Of a DNA stretch of 64,000 bases, positions 27,807 to 36,720 are shown piece by piece; position 1 is the stretch's first letter; every line of letters begins with the position of its first letter. The translations under genes and the position numbers were made by a program. Origin of the DNA: Streptococcus oralis (GTDB lineage: Bacteria > Bacillota > Bacilli > Lactobacillales > Streptococcaceae); assembly GCF_021497885.1 (NCBI RefSeq), contig NZ_CP046523.1, positions 415,501 to 479,500 on the forward strand, read 5' to 3'. The notes under the pieces were generated by a model. That model made no database searches. It had not been told where the DNA came from and was given only the letters and a program-made list of their open reading frames with translations.

Positions 27807-28541
27807 ATGAAGTATGTTTTAGAGGTAAATGATATTACAAAAAAATATTCAGCATTTGAATTGAAACCTATAAGTTTTCATATTAAATCAGGTGAGGTTA
27901 TGGGATTTATCGGTAGGAATGGAGCAGGTAAGACTACAGCGATTAAATCCATTCTAAATCTTGTTCATCCAGATGCAGGGAATGTCCGTATTCTTGGAAT
28001 GGATTATCTGGATAATGAAGATGAAATCAAACAACGAATTGGTTATGCAGTGGGAGGAACCAATTATTATAAAAGAAAAAAATTAAAGGATATTGTCGCC
28101 ATTACTCGTATTTTTTATGATAACTGGGATGATGAATCGTATCGTCATTATCTTGATGCATTTAAGCTTGATGAAAATAAGAAAATTATGGAACTGTCTG
28201 AGGGGATGAAAGTAAAATTTTATCTTACTTTAGCTCTTTCTCATCATGCTAAGCTTTTGATTTTAGATGAGCCAACTAGTGGACTTGATCCAGTATCTAG
28301 AGATGAGATGAATGAAATCTTTCGAAAACTAGCAGAAAAAGGGGTAGCAATCTTGTTTTCTACTCATATTACTAGTGATTTAGAGAAGTGTGCAGATACT
28401 ATTACTTATATAAAAAATGGTGAATTGCTTTTATCTGAGAGAAAAGAGGATTTTATCAGTCATTACACGAAAGAAATAGGGCAGAAATCCACACTTGAAG
28501 ATATTATGGTGCATATTGAAAGGGAAGAGGTGAATTTGTGA
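27807..28541 (+). CDS. ABC-2-type transporter ATPase
   Basis: 244 residues. Walker A GRNGAGKTT (residues 32-40), signature LSEGMKVKF (not LSGGQ), Walker B LLILDEPTSGLDP and H-loop FSTHITSDLEK. Proteins of this length with the LSEGM signature belong to the YtrB/YxlF/antibiotic-export group. ATG 27807 follows the regulator stop by one base and has AAGGAGG at 10 bases. Predicted to form a heterotetramer with the permease that follows. Confidence 0.88.
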   Translation: MKYVLEVNDITKKYSAFELKPISFHIKSGEVMGFIGRNGAGKTTAIKSILNLVHPDAGNVRILGMDYLDNEDEIKQRIGYAVGGTNYYKRKKLKDIVAITRIFYDNWDDESYRHYLDAFKLDENKKIMELSEGMKVKFYLTLALSHHAKLLILDEPTSGLDPVSRDEMNEIFRKLAEKGVAILFSTHITSDLEKCADTITYIKNGELLLSERKEDFISHYTKEIGQKSTLEDIMVHIEREEVNL

Positions 28542-29191
28542 TGAGAAAACTTCTCTATAAAGAAATGAAACTAACAGCAAATCCTTTGAGCTATTGGTTT
28601 ATAACTTTTTCAGCTATTACGATGATTCCAAGGTATCCTATTCTTGTCGGTTCCTTTTTTATCTGTCTTGGTATTTTTTATACTTATCAACAAGTTCGAG
28701 AATGTGATGACATCACCTACACGGTCATGTTGCCAGTTAGAAAACAAGATGTGGTTACGTCTAAATATTTATTTGTTTTATTTATCGAGTGCATAGCTTT
28801 CATATTATGTCTTTTTCTGACGATTATTCGGATGAGACTCTTAGGAGATGTCACACCGTATGTGACAAATCCGTTGATGAATGCAAATGCTGCATATCTT
28901 GGCTATATAATGCTTGTATTTGCAACCTTTAACAGTGTTTTTCTCGAAGGCTTTTTTAAAACAGCTTATAAGATTGGGAAGCCTTTTATCCTATTCTGCG
29001 CAGTCGCAACTGTCATAATATTCATGGGAGAAATATTACACCATATTCCTGGATTAGAAAGTTTGAATGATTCTTCAAATTTGAACGTACCACAGATAGT
29101 AATATTACTTTTTGGTGTTGCCATATTTAACTTATGCACCTGGTTTTCTTATCAGAAAGCTATAAAAGACTTCGAAAGAATTGATTTATAA
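28541..29191 (+). CDS. ABC-2-type transporter permease
   Basis: 216 residues, six hydrophobic segments, ABC2_membrane_2-like (YTYQQVRECDDITYTVMLPVRKQDVVTSKYLF is typical: MLP-VRKxDIVxxKYxF). The ATG overlaps the ATPase stop by one base in TGATG, so expression is coupled. Substrate unknown. The AbrB regulator, ATPase and permease make a complete small export operon that could remove a peptide or drug. Confidence 0.85.
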   Translation: MRKLLYKEMKLTANPLSYWFITFSAITMIPRYPILVGSFFICLGIFYTYQQVRECDDITYTVMLPVRKQDVVTSKYLFVLFIECIAFILCLFLTIIRMRLLGDVTPYVTNPLMNANAAYLGYIMLVFATFNSVFLEGFFKTAYKIGKPFILFCAVATVIIFMGEILHHIPGLESLNDSSNLNVPQIVILLFGVAIFNLCTWFSYQKAIKDFERIDL

Positions 29192-29348
29192 AATTGAATA
29201 CATTAAGTGTCCGTATTTTGTCGGAGAAAATCCAATAGAAAATGGTACTGATAAAGAATTAAAAGTTGTGGAGCTGTTAGAACAGTGTTTCATATGGAAA
29301 AAATGTATGGGAAATACCAAAATTGTAGGTATCAGAGTAGCAAAATAA
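29181..29348 (+). pseudogene. Short orphan reading frame after the ABC permease
   Basis: A 55-codon frame overlapping the permease end reads as protein-like sequence (IEYIKCPYFVGENPI, then ENGTDKELKVVELLEQC) but has only a TTG as possible start and no ribosome site seen. I read it as a gene remnant. I cannot name it. Confidence 0.35.
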
Positions 29349-29355
29349 ATTTTTA

Positions 29356-29448
29356 TTTCCGTTTGGTACCTATGATGGTGAAATTCCTGTTGGATTTATT
29401 ATGATTGGCTATGATATTGACGATTATTGGAACAATTCGCCTGAATGA
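29356..29448 (+). pseudogene. Fragment of a GNAT acetyltransferase
   Basis: In-frame codons encode DGEIPVGFIMIGYDIDDYW, the central beta4 segment found in spermidine/spermine-type GNAT proteins (PVGFxMIG), and end in TGA at 29448. Nothing before or after completes the domain. A decayed acetyltransferase gene. Confidence 0.5.
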
Positions 29449-29452
29449 AAAT

Positions 29453-29490
29453 ATAAAAATGTGAACGTCTATTTTTGTTCACATTTCTTT
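29453..29490. terminator. Bidirectional terminator, right border of the variable segment
   Basis: AAATGTGAAC pairs with GTTCACATTT around a 10-base loop, followed by a T tract. It closes the ABC transporter side and serves the minus-strand amino acid operon. Compare 23208-23242. Confidence 0.85.
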
Positions 29491-29493
29491 TTT

Positions 29494-30153
29494 TTATTCT
29501 GCTGCTTGTTGCCAACGTTTGGCTAGCATGCGAGATAGGCTAGAGATTGATAGGTTAAAGCTGAAGTATATGAGGGCAATCAGGATGTAAAGGCTAAAGA
29601 CCTGCTCTGGTTCGAAATAGCGTCCCATGAGAATTTGGCTGGCGCCAAAGAGTTCTTGTAGGGCGATAACAGAGTAGAGAAGACTGGTATCCTTAATCAC
29701 AGTTACAAACTGAGAAATGATAGCTGGCAGCATTTTACGGATCGCTTGTGGGAGAATGATGTAGTAGAGGATTTGCGCTGAGGTGAATCCTTGCGACATT
29801 CCTGCTTCGTACTGGCCCTTGTCCACGGCATTGAGGCCACCTCGGATAATCTCAGCCAGGGCTGCTGAGGTAAATAGGGTAAAGGCAGTAATACCAGCTG
29901 GTGTGGACTTCATCTTAAACACCAAAAAGATGGTGAAAATCCAGAGGAGGTTGGGAACGTTACGTACAAACTCGATATAAATGCTGGAGATGATCCGTAA
30001 GACAGGATTTTTCCCATTTCTCATGACGGCTAGCACTGTTCCGATAAGGGTCGAGAGGACGATAGCAATCAGAGAAATGTAGAGGGTCAAGCCAAATCCT
30101 TTAAAGATAAAGGCTAGGTTATCTGGGGTTAAAACTTCTAAAATAGATTCCAT
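29494..30153 (-). CDS. Polar amino acid ABC transporter permease (GlnP-like, 2)
   Basis: 219 residues, HisM/GlnP family with about five helices and the coupling segment EAGMSQGFTSAQILYYIILPQA (the EAA motif). It lies 9 bp downstream of its paired permease, and both are preceded by AGGAGG-type sites. With the binding protein and ATPase upstream it forms an importer for glutamine/glutamate or similar; I recall the same four-gene set at SP_0607-0610 in pneumococcus. Confidence 0.88.
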   Translation of the reverse strand: MESILEVLTPDNLAFIFKGFGLTLYISLIAIVLSTLIGTVLAVMRNGKNPVLRIISSIYIEFVRNVPNLLWIFTIFLVFKMKSTPAGITAFTLFTSAALAEIIRGGLNAVDKGQYEAGMSQGFTSAQILYYIILPQAIRKMLPAIISQFVTVIKDTSLLYSVIALQELFGASQILMGRYFEPEQVFSLYILIALIYFSFNLSISSLSRMLAKRWQQAAE

Positions 30154-30162
30154 AGTAACCTC

Positions 30163-30840
30163 CTAAAGTGAATAGGCTTTTTTGTTGGCTTGCTCCATCT
30201 TGCGACCAAACTGTGCGACAGGGAAGCAAAGGGCAAAGTAGAGAAGAGCAGCGCCTAGAAAGGCTGGGATGTAGTTTCCGTTGAGAGCTGACCAAGACTT
30301 GGTCACAAACATCAAGTCTACTCCAGAGATGATAGCTACGGTAGAGGTATTCTTGATGAGGTTAACGATTTGGTTGGTCAAAGGAGGAAGGATGATACGG
30401 AAGGCCTGAGGCAAGATAATCAAGCGCATGGCACTGATATAGGTAAAACCTTGTGACAAGGCGGCCTCCATCTGACCGCTAGGAATAGACTGAATCCCTG
30501 AACGAATAACCTCAGCGATATAAGCGCCGTGATAGAGTCCCACGCAGAGAACAGCAGTCCAATAAATCGGAATCATGATGGTGTGTTCACTGATAAGAGG
30601 CAAACCATAAAAGACGATGACAAACTGCACCAAGAGGGGAGTGTTTTGATAAAATTCGACAAAGATACGAGCCAAAACGCGCAAGAATGGGCGTTTACTA
30701 GTTGACATGGCCCCAAAGAAGATGCCCAAAACCATGGCGAGGATAAAGGATCCAACCGCTAGGGCAAGGGTGAAGAGGAAACCATTGAAAAATTGTCCAA
30801 AATCCTGAAAATAGGCTGTCCAAGATGATAAATCTGTCAT
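30163..30840 (-). CDS. Polar amino acid ABC transporter permease (GlnP-like, 1)
   Basis: 225 residues with the same HisM-family fold and an EAA loop (MEAALSQGFTYISAMRLIILPQAF). The two permeases likely form a heterodimer. AAGGAGG precedes the ATG. It is 12 bp downstream of the binding-protein gene. Confidence 0.88.
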   Translation of the reverse strand: MTDLSSWTAYFQDFGQFFNGFLFTLALAVGSFILAMVLGIFFGAMSTSKRPFLRVLARIFVEFYQNTPLLVQFVIVFYGLPLISEHTIMIPIYWTAVLCVGLYHGAYIAEVIRSGIQSIPSGQMEAALSQGFTYISAMRLIILPQAFRIILPPLTNQIVNLIKNTSTVAIISGVDLMFVTKSWSALNGNYIPAFLGAALLYFALCFPVAQFGRKMEQANKKAYSL

Positions 30841-30852
30841 GGGGTGTCCTCC

Positions 30853-31647
30853 TTAATCTGCAGTATGGCTAGATGGTTTGAGCTTGTAACGGTCATAAAG
30901 TTTCTGCAAACTACCGTCCTTGGTCCATTTAGTGACCAAGCTATCAAGATAATCGTTGAGCTCGGTGTTTGATTTCTTGGTAACAATACCGTAGTCAGAT
31001 GGTTTAAAACTATCATCTAGTAGTTCTGTTCGTTTACTGGTGTAGCCAGACAGGATAGAGCGGTCCACAGAGAATGCGTCAATACGATGGGCATGAAGCG
31101 AAGTAATCAATTCTGGGTAGGAACCAAGTTCTACAAATTTAAAGGTTAGACCTTTCTTTTTACCCAGTTCAGTAATCAAGCGTTGGGTGATGGATCCTTG
31201 GGCAACCCCAATAGTTTTACCGTTTAGGTCCTCAATGCTTTTGATATTGGCAGATTTATTGACCAAAAAACCAGAAGCATCCGTATAGTAGGGACTGGTG
31301 AAGTTGTAGAGTTTTTTACGTTCTTCTGTGATGGTAAAGGTCGCGATATCCAAATCGACCTGTTCATTGTCAAGAAGTGGGCCACGGGTTTGAGCGGTAA
31401 CAGGCACGTAGCGAACCTTGACCTTGAGCTCATCCGCAATCATCTTGGCCAAGTCGGTTTCGATACCAGAATAGGTCCCTGTCTTGGGGTCCTTGTAGCC
31501 AAAATTGGGAACGTCTTGTTTGACACCGACAACTAGTTCGCCTCTTTTTTGAATGTCTGCGACGCTGGTATCGGCTTGGACTGGTTTGGCAGCAGCAAGG
31601 CTGAAAAGGCTAATCAATAATGCGGATAAAAAGAATTTCTTTTTCAT
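30853..31647 (-). CDS. Polar amino acid ABC transporter substrate-binding protein
   Basis: 264 residues, SBP_bac_3 (GlnH/HisJ-like) family. N-terminal signal peptide (residues 1-25, MKKKFFLSALLISLFSLAAA, ending VQA). Because no lipobox Cys follows, it may be secreted or tethered through the permease-linked complex. The body has the ligand-binding core GVKQDVPNFGYKDP, GIETDLAKMIADEL and IATFTITEERK. I start at ATG 31647, which has AAGGAGG upstream; a longer frame from 31749 lacks one. Confidence 0.88.
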   Translation of the reverse strand: MKKKFFLSALLISLFSLAAAKPVQADTSVADIQKRGELVVGVKQDVPNFGYKDPKTGTYSGIETDLAKMIADELKVKVRYVPVTAQTRGPLLDNEQVDLDIATFTITEERKKLYNFTSPYYTDASGFLVNKSANIKSIEDLNGKTIGVAQGSITQRLITELGKKKGLTFKFVELGSYPELITSLHAHRIDAFSVDRSILSGYTSKRTELLDDSFKPSDYGIVTKKSNTELNDYLDSLVTKWTKDGSLQKLYDRYKLKPSSHTAD

Positions 31648-31657
31648 AGGCGCCTCC

Positions 31658-32416
31658 TTATTTGACTTTGTCACTTTCGTGGTTGATGATTTTGCTGAGG
31701 AATTGTTGGGCACGGGGTTCGCTTGGATTGTCGAAAAAGTCATCGACATCTGTCGTATCTACTAAAACTTCCCCGTCAGCCATAAAGATAATGCGGTCCG
31801 CAACCTCTCGGGCGAAGCCCATTTCGTGGGTAACGATGATCATATTCATCCCGTCATGCGCCAGTTTTTGCATAACTGCTAGAACATCTCCGATAGTCTC
31901 AGGATCAAGAGCAGATGTTGGCTCATCAAAGAGGAGGAGCTCCGGATGCATGGCGAGGCCGCGCGCGATGGCGATTCGCTGTTTTTGACCACCAGATAGC
32001 ATAGCTGGATAGGAATCTTTCTTGTCCCACATATTTACAAATTCCAGATATTTTTGGGCTGTTTTTTCAGCTTCTTTTTTATCAATTCCTAGAACTTTTA
32101 CGGGTGCAAGTGTTACATTTTCTAACACTTTTTTGTGTGGATAAAGGTTAAAATGCTGGAAAACCATACCTACTTCCTTACGAAGAGGAACTAAATCTTT
32201 CTGACTGGCACCTGCTACTTGGTGTCCATTGACTAGGAGACTTCCTTTGTCAACAGCCTCTAAACCATTGATGGTACGGATAAGAGTGGACTTTCCAGAA
32301 CCAGAAGGTCCAAGCAGGACAACAACTTGTCCTTTTTCAAAACGGAGATTGATGTCGCGGAGTGCGTGGTAGTCTCCGTAATATTTTTCGACGTGTTTAA
32401 ATTCTACTAAAGCCAT
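31658..32416 (-). CDS. Polar amino acid ABC transporter ATPase
   Basis: 252 residues. Walker A GPSGSGKST, signature LSGGQKQRIAIARGL, Walker B LLLFDEPTSALDP, H-loop VTHEMGFAREV, all typical of GlnQ. First gene of the minus-strand operon, with AAAGGAG before the ATG, and a TATAAA box near 32443 on that strand. Confidence 0.93.
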   Translation of the reverse strand: MALVEFKHVEKYYGDYHALRDINLRFEKGQVVVLLGPSGSGKSTLIRTINGLEAVDKGSLLVNGHQVAGASQKDLVPLRKEVGMVFQHFNLYPHKKVLENVTLAPVKVLGIDKKEAEKTAQKYLEFVNMWDKKDSYPAMLSGGQKQRIAIARGLAMHPELLLFDEPTSALDPETIGDVLAVMQKLAHDGMNMIIVTHEMGFAREVADRIIFMADGEVLVDTTDVDDFFDNPSEPRAQQFLSKIINHESDKVK

Positions 32417-32551
32417 GAGAGATCTCCTTTGTGTTAGATTTTATAACACGATTTTACAACAAAAGATTTGTCTTGTCAAATCATATCTGAAAAAAATTCA
32501 CTAAAATTTTATAAAAAAGCAATCTGGATAGAGAAAATGCCTAAATCATGT

Positions 32552-32557
32552 TATAAT
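32552..32557 (+). promoter_or_regulatory. -10 box of the recJ promoter
   Basis: TATAAT at 32552-32557, with no strong -35. The expected transcription start near 32564 lies after the ATGs at 32468 and 32537, so neither can be the recJ start codon. Confidence 0.6.
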
Positions 32558-32593
32558 GAAACGATAGAATTCTTAGAAAGAGTGGATGTTTTT

Positions 32594-34816
32594 TTGATAA
32601 CTCCTACTTATGAATGGCAGTTTGCCCCGCAGGTTGAAGATGCGGATTTTACAAAGATAGCCAAGAAGGCTGGACTGGGTCCTGAGGTGGCTCGATTATT
32701 ATTTGAGAGAGGGATTCAGGATGAAGAAAGTCTAAAGAAGTTTTTAGAACCTTCCTTGGAGGACTTGCATGATCCCTACCTGCTCCATGATATGGATAAG
32801 GCAGTGGAACGGATTCGTCAGGCCATTGAAGAAGGGGAAGACATTCTCATCTATGGAGACTACGATGCGGATGGTATGACTTCAGCGTCGATTGTTAAGG
32901 AAAGTTTGGAACAGCTTGGCGCGGAATGCCGTGTTTATTTGCCAAATCGTTTTACCGATGGCTATGGACCAAATGCCAGTGTCTATAAATACTTTATCGA
33001 GCAAGAAGGGATTTCCTTGATTGTGACAGTGGATAATGGAGTTGCTGGCCATGAAGCCATTGAATTGGCCCAGTCTATGGGAGTGGATGTCATTGTGACC
33101 GACCACCATTCCATGCCTGAAACCCTTCCTGATGCCTATGCTATTGTTCACCCTGAGCATCCGGATGCGGACTATCCTTTCAAATATCTAGCTGGTTGTG
33201 GAGTGGCTTTCAAGCTGGCTTGTGCCCTTTTAGAAGAAGTGCAAGTGGAATTGCTTGATTTGGTCGCTATCGGTACTATTGCAGATATGGTGAGCTTGAC
33301 AGATGAAAACCGTATCATGGTTCAATATGGTCTGGAAATGTTGGGACATACTCAGCGTATTGGTCTACAAGAAATGCTGGACGTGCCTGGGATTGCTGCT
33401 AATGAAGTCACAGAAGAAACGGTTGGCTTTCAGCTTGCCCCTCGTTTAAATGCCTTGGGGCGCTTGGATGATCCCAACCCTGCCATTGATTTGCTGACTG
33501 GATTTGACGACGAGGAAGCTCATGAGATTGCCCTCATGATTCACCAGAAAAACGAAGAGCGCAAGGAAATCGTTCAGTCAATCTATGAAGAAGCTAAGAC
33601 CATGGTGGATCCTGAGAAGGAGGTTCAGGTTTTGGCCAAGGAAGGCTGGAATCCTGGAGTTCTAGGTATCGTGGCTGGTCGTTTGCTGGAAGAATTGGGG
33701 CAGACTGTTATCGTTCTTAATATAGAAGATGGTCGTGCCAAGGGCAGTGCACGCAGTGTGGAAGCGGTCGATATTTTTGAAGCTCTGGATCCCCATCGAG
33801 ACCTCTTCATCGCATTTGGTGGCCATGCTGGCGCAGCAGGAATGACACTGGAGGTTGAGAAACTTTCAGATTTATCTCAGGTCTTGGAAGACTATATCCG
33901 TGAAAAAGGCGCAGATGCTGCTGGCAAGAACAAGTTAAATCTAGATGAAGAGTTGGATTTGGAGACTCTTAGTTTAGAAACGGTTAAAAGCTTTGAACGC
34001 TTGGCACCTTTTGGAATGGACAATCAGAAACCTGTCTTTTATATCAAGGATTTTCGTGTCGAAAGTGCTCGTACCATGGGAGCGGGCAATGCCCACCTCA
34101 AACTAAAGATCACCAAGGGTGAGGCGAGTTTTGAAGTGGTGGCCTTTGGACAAGGTAGATGGGCAACAGAGTTTGCTCAAACAAAAAACCTAGAATTAGC
34201 AGTCACCCTGTCTGTCAATCAATGGAATGGTCAAACTGCCCTCCAGTTGATGATGGTGGATGCGCGTGTGGAAGGCGTTCAACTCTTTAATATTCGTGGG
34301 AAGAACGCAGCCTTGCCAGAAGGGGTTCCAGTCTTGGATTTTGCTGGAGAATTGCCAGATCTAGCGACCAGTGAAGCTGTGGTTGTGAAAAACATTCCTG
34401 AGGACATTACCCTGCTTAAGACCGTTTTTCAGGAACAAAATTTCTCTGCGGTCTATTTCAAAAATGACATTGACAAGGCCTATTATCTAACAGGTTATGG
34501 GACTAGAGAGCAGTTTACTAAATTGTACAAGACCATTTACCAGTTTCCGGAATTTGATATTCGATACAAGTTGAAAGATTTGGCGGCTTATCTCAATATC
34601 CAACAAATCTTGCTGGTCAAGATGATTCAAGTCTTCGAAGAACTAGGCTTTGTGACGATCAAAGACGGTGTCATGACAGTCAATAAAGAAGCGCCAAAAA
34701 GGGAAATTAGTGAAAGTCAGATTTACCAAAATCTCAAACAAATTGTAAAAAATCAAGAAATGATGGCGTTGGGTACGGTGCAAGAAATGTATGATTTTTT
34801 GATGGAAGAAAACTAG
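32594..34816 (+). CDS. recJ: Single-stranded-DNA exonuclease RecJ
   Basis: 740 residues from the TTG at 32594, which is the length I expect for streptococcal RecJ. It degrades ssDNA 5' to 3' in recombination and mismatch/base-excision repair. DHH/DHHA1 motifs: YGDYDADGMTSASI, TVDNGVAGHEAI, VTDHHSMPE, the DHHA1 GGHAGAAGM and a Firmicutes-type C-terminal extension. The start is a TTG, not an ATG: the -10 box rules out upstream ATGs and ITPTYEWQFAP is the family N-terminus. Confidence 0.9.
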   Translation: MITPTYEWQFAPQVEDADFTKIAKKAGLGPEVARLLFERGIQDEESLKKFLEPSLEDLHDPYLLHDMDKAVERIRQAIEEGEDILIYGDYDADGMTSASIVKESLEQLGAECRVYLPNRFTDGYGPNASVYKYFIEQEGISLIVTVDNGVAGHEAIELAQSMGVDVIVTDHHSMPETLPDAYAIVHPEHPDADYPFKYLAGCGVAFKLACALLEEVQVELLDLVAIGTIADMVSLTDENRIMVQYGLEMLGHTQRIGLQEMLDVPGIAANEVTEETVGFQLAPRLNALGRLDDPNPAIDLLTGFDDEEAHEIALMIHQKNEERKEIVQSIYEEAKTMVDPEKEVQVLAKEGWNPGVLGIVAGRLLEELGQTVIVLNIEDGRAKGSARSVEAVDIFEALDPHRDLFIAFGGHAGAAGMTLEVEKLSDLSQVLEDYIREKGADAAGKNKLNLDEELDLETLSLETVKSFERLAPFGMDNQKPVFYIKDFRVESARTMGAGNAHLKLKITKGEASFEVVAFGQGRWATEFAQTKNLELAVTLSVNQWNGQTALQLMMVDARVEGVQLFNIRGKNAALPEGVPVLDFAGELPDLATSEAVVVKNIPEDITLLKTVFQEQNFSAVYFKNDIDKAYYLTGYGTREQFTKLYKTIYQFPEFDIRYKLKDLAAYLNIQQILLVKMIQVFEELGFVTIKDGVMTVNKEAPKREISESQIYQNLKQIVKNQEMMALGTVQEMYDFLMEEN

Positions 34817-34825
34817 AAGATAGGA

Positions 34826-34851
34826 AAGAGTTGGGCAACCAGCTCTTTTTT
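34826..34851 (+). terminator. Terminator after recJ
   Basis: GAGTTGG pairs with CCAGCTC (one wobble) around GCAA, followed by TTTTTT. Confidence 0.85.
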
Positions 34852-34989
34852 GGAAACAAATCTTCATTTTGAAAATCATCAAAAAAATGGTATAATGGTA
34901 GGAAAAGATTCGGCTGAAAGTTTTAGAACTTTTAGAATAAGAGGGTAAACTTACCCTATAATCAAGATGAATTAAGTTTCGGAGGGAAA

Positions 34990-36651
34990 ATGAGTAATAT
35001 TAGTTTAACAACACTAGGTGGTGTACGAGAAAATGGGAAAAATATGTACATCGCTGAAATCGATGGTTCTATTTTTGTTTTGGATGCTGGGCTTAAATAT
35101 CCTGAAAATGAACAACTAGGTGTTGATGTCGTCATTCCAAATATGGACTACCTTTTTGAAAATAGCGATCGTATCGCTGGGGTCTTCTTGACCCACGGGC
35201 ATGCGGATGCCATTGGAGCTCTGCCTTACCTTTTGGCAGAAGCGAAGGTGCCTGTGTTTGGCTCTGAGTTGACTATCGAGTTGGCAAAACTCTTTGTCAA
35301 AGGAAATGATACGGTTAAGAAATTCAATGACTTCCATGTGATTGATGAGGATACAGAAATTGATTTTGGAGGAACTGTAGTTTCCTTCTTCCGTACAACT
35401 CACTCCATCCCAGAAAGTTTGGGAGTCGTCTTGAAAACTCCGAAAGGTAGCATTGTTTATACAGGTGACTTCAAATTTGACCAGACGGCTAGTAAATCCT
35501 ATGCGACGGATTTTGCCCGTTTGGCAGAAATCGGTCGTGAGGGTGTCTTGGCGCTCCTCAGTGATTCTGCGAATGCGGATAGCAATATCCAAGTGGCGAG
35601 CGAGAGTGAAGTTGGAGAGGAAATTACCCAGACCATTGCGGACTGGGAAGGTCGTATCATCGTTGCGGCAGTTGCCAGCAACCTCTCTCGTATCCAGCAG
35701 GTTTTTGATGCTGCTGCGGATACAGGTCGCCGAGTTGTTTTGACTGGATTTGATATTGAAAATATCGTCCGCACTGCGATTCGACTCAAAAAATTATCTC
35801 TAGCCAACGAAAGTCTTTTGATCAAACCCAAAGAAATGTCTCGTTTTGAAGACCATGAGTTGATTATCCTTGAGACGGGCCGTATGGGTGAGCCTATTAA
35901 TGGACTTCGTAAGATGTCTATCGGACGCCACCGTTATGTGGAAATCAAAGATGGGGACTTGGTCTATATCGTAACGACTCCATCTATCGCCAAAGAAGCC
36001 GTCATGGCGCGTGTTGAAAACATGATCTACCAAGCTGGTGGTGTAGTGAAACTCATTACCCAAAGCTTGCGAGTATCCGGACACGGAAATGCGCGTGATT
36101 TGCAGTTGATGATCAATCTTTTGCAACCAAACTACCTCTTCCCTATTCAAGGGGAATACCGTGAGTTGGATGCGCATGCCAAGGCTGCTATGGCAGTTGG
36201 GATGTTGCCAGAGCGCATTTTCATCCCTAAAAAGGGAACGACCATGTCTTATGAACATGGAGACTTTGTCCCAGCTGGAGCAGTTTCTGCAGGTGATGTC
36301 TTGATTGATGGAAATGCCATCGGAGATGTTGGAAATGTCGTCCTTCGTGACCGTAAGGTCTTGTCAGAAGATGGAATCTTTATCGTGGCGATTACTGTCA
36401 ACCGTCGTGAGAAGAAAATTGTGGCCAAGGCCCGTGTTCACACGCGTGGATTTGTTTATCTCAAGAAGAGTCGTGACATTCTCCGTGAAAGCTCAGAATT
36501 GATTAACCAAACGGTAGAAGAGTATCTTCAAGGTGACGACTTTGATTGGGCAGATCTCAAAGGCAAGGTTCGTGATAATTTGACCAAATATCTCTTTGAT
36601 CAAACTAAGCGTCGTCCAGCAATCTTGCCAGTCGTGATGGAAGCAAAATAA
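34990..36651 (+). CDS. rnjB: Ribonuclease J2 (degenerate metal site)
   Basis: 553 residues: beta-lactamase/beta-CASP domains plus a C-terminal domain, as in RNase J. It works with RNase J1 in mRNA decay and rRNA processing. The HGHxDH metal motif is HGHADA (residues 69-74): the final His and the preceding Glu are replaced by Ala. Other metal-site residues are in TTHSIPESLG and YTGDFKFD. That loss marks the J2-type paralogue, which is thought to be a partner of RNase J1 with reduced catalysis. It has its own TATAAT (34890-34896) and a 5' leader of about 95 bases containing a GGGTAA/TTACCC hairpin. Confidence 0.92.
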   Translation: MSNISLTTLGGVRENGKNMYIAEIDGSIFVLDAGLKYPENEQLGVDVVIPNMDYLFENSDRIAGVFLTHGHADAIGALPYLLAEAKVPVFGSELTIELAKLFVKGNDTVKKFNDFHVIDEDTEIDFGGTVVSFFRTTHSIPESLGVVLKTPKGSIVYTGDFKFDQTASKSYATDFARLAEIGREGVLALLSDSANADSNIQVASESEVGEEITQTIADWEGRIIVAAVASNLSRIQQVFDAAADTGRRVVLTGFDIENIVRTAIRLKKLSLANESLLIKPKEMSRFEDHELIILETGRMGEPINGLRKMSIGRHRYVEIKDGDLVYIVTTPSIAKEAVMARVENMIYQAGGVVKLITQSLRVSGHGNARDLQLMINLLQPNYLFPIQGEYRELDAHAKAAMAVGMLPERIFIPKKGTTMSYEHGDFVPAGAVSAGDVLIDGNAIGDVGNVVLRDRKVLSEDGIFIVAITVNRREKKIVAKARVHTRGFVYLKKSRDILRESSELINQTVEEYLQGDDFDWADLKGKVRDNLTKYLFDQTKRRPAILPVVMEAK

Positions 36652-36666
36652 TAAGCAGAATACCTA

Positions 36667-36698
36667 CAGAAAAAGTCGAATTTCGGCTTTTTCTTATA
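36667..36698 (+). terminator. Terminator after rnjB
   Basis: AGAAAAAGTCGAA pairs with TTCGGCTTTTTCT, a long stem ending in T. Confidence 0.8.
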
Positions 36699-36720
36699 GA
36701 ATAGTATAAAGGAGAAAACC

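Noticed and set aside
32468..32593. ATG start for RecJ at 32468
   Set aside because: It precedes the -10 box at 32552 and adds residues that do not look like RecJ; the TTG at 32594 gives the expected N-terminus.
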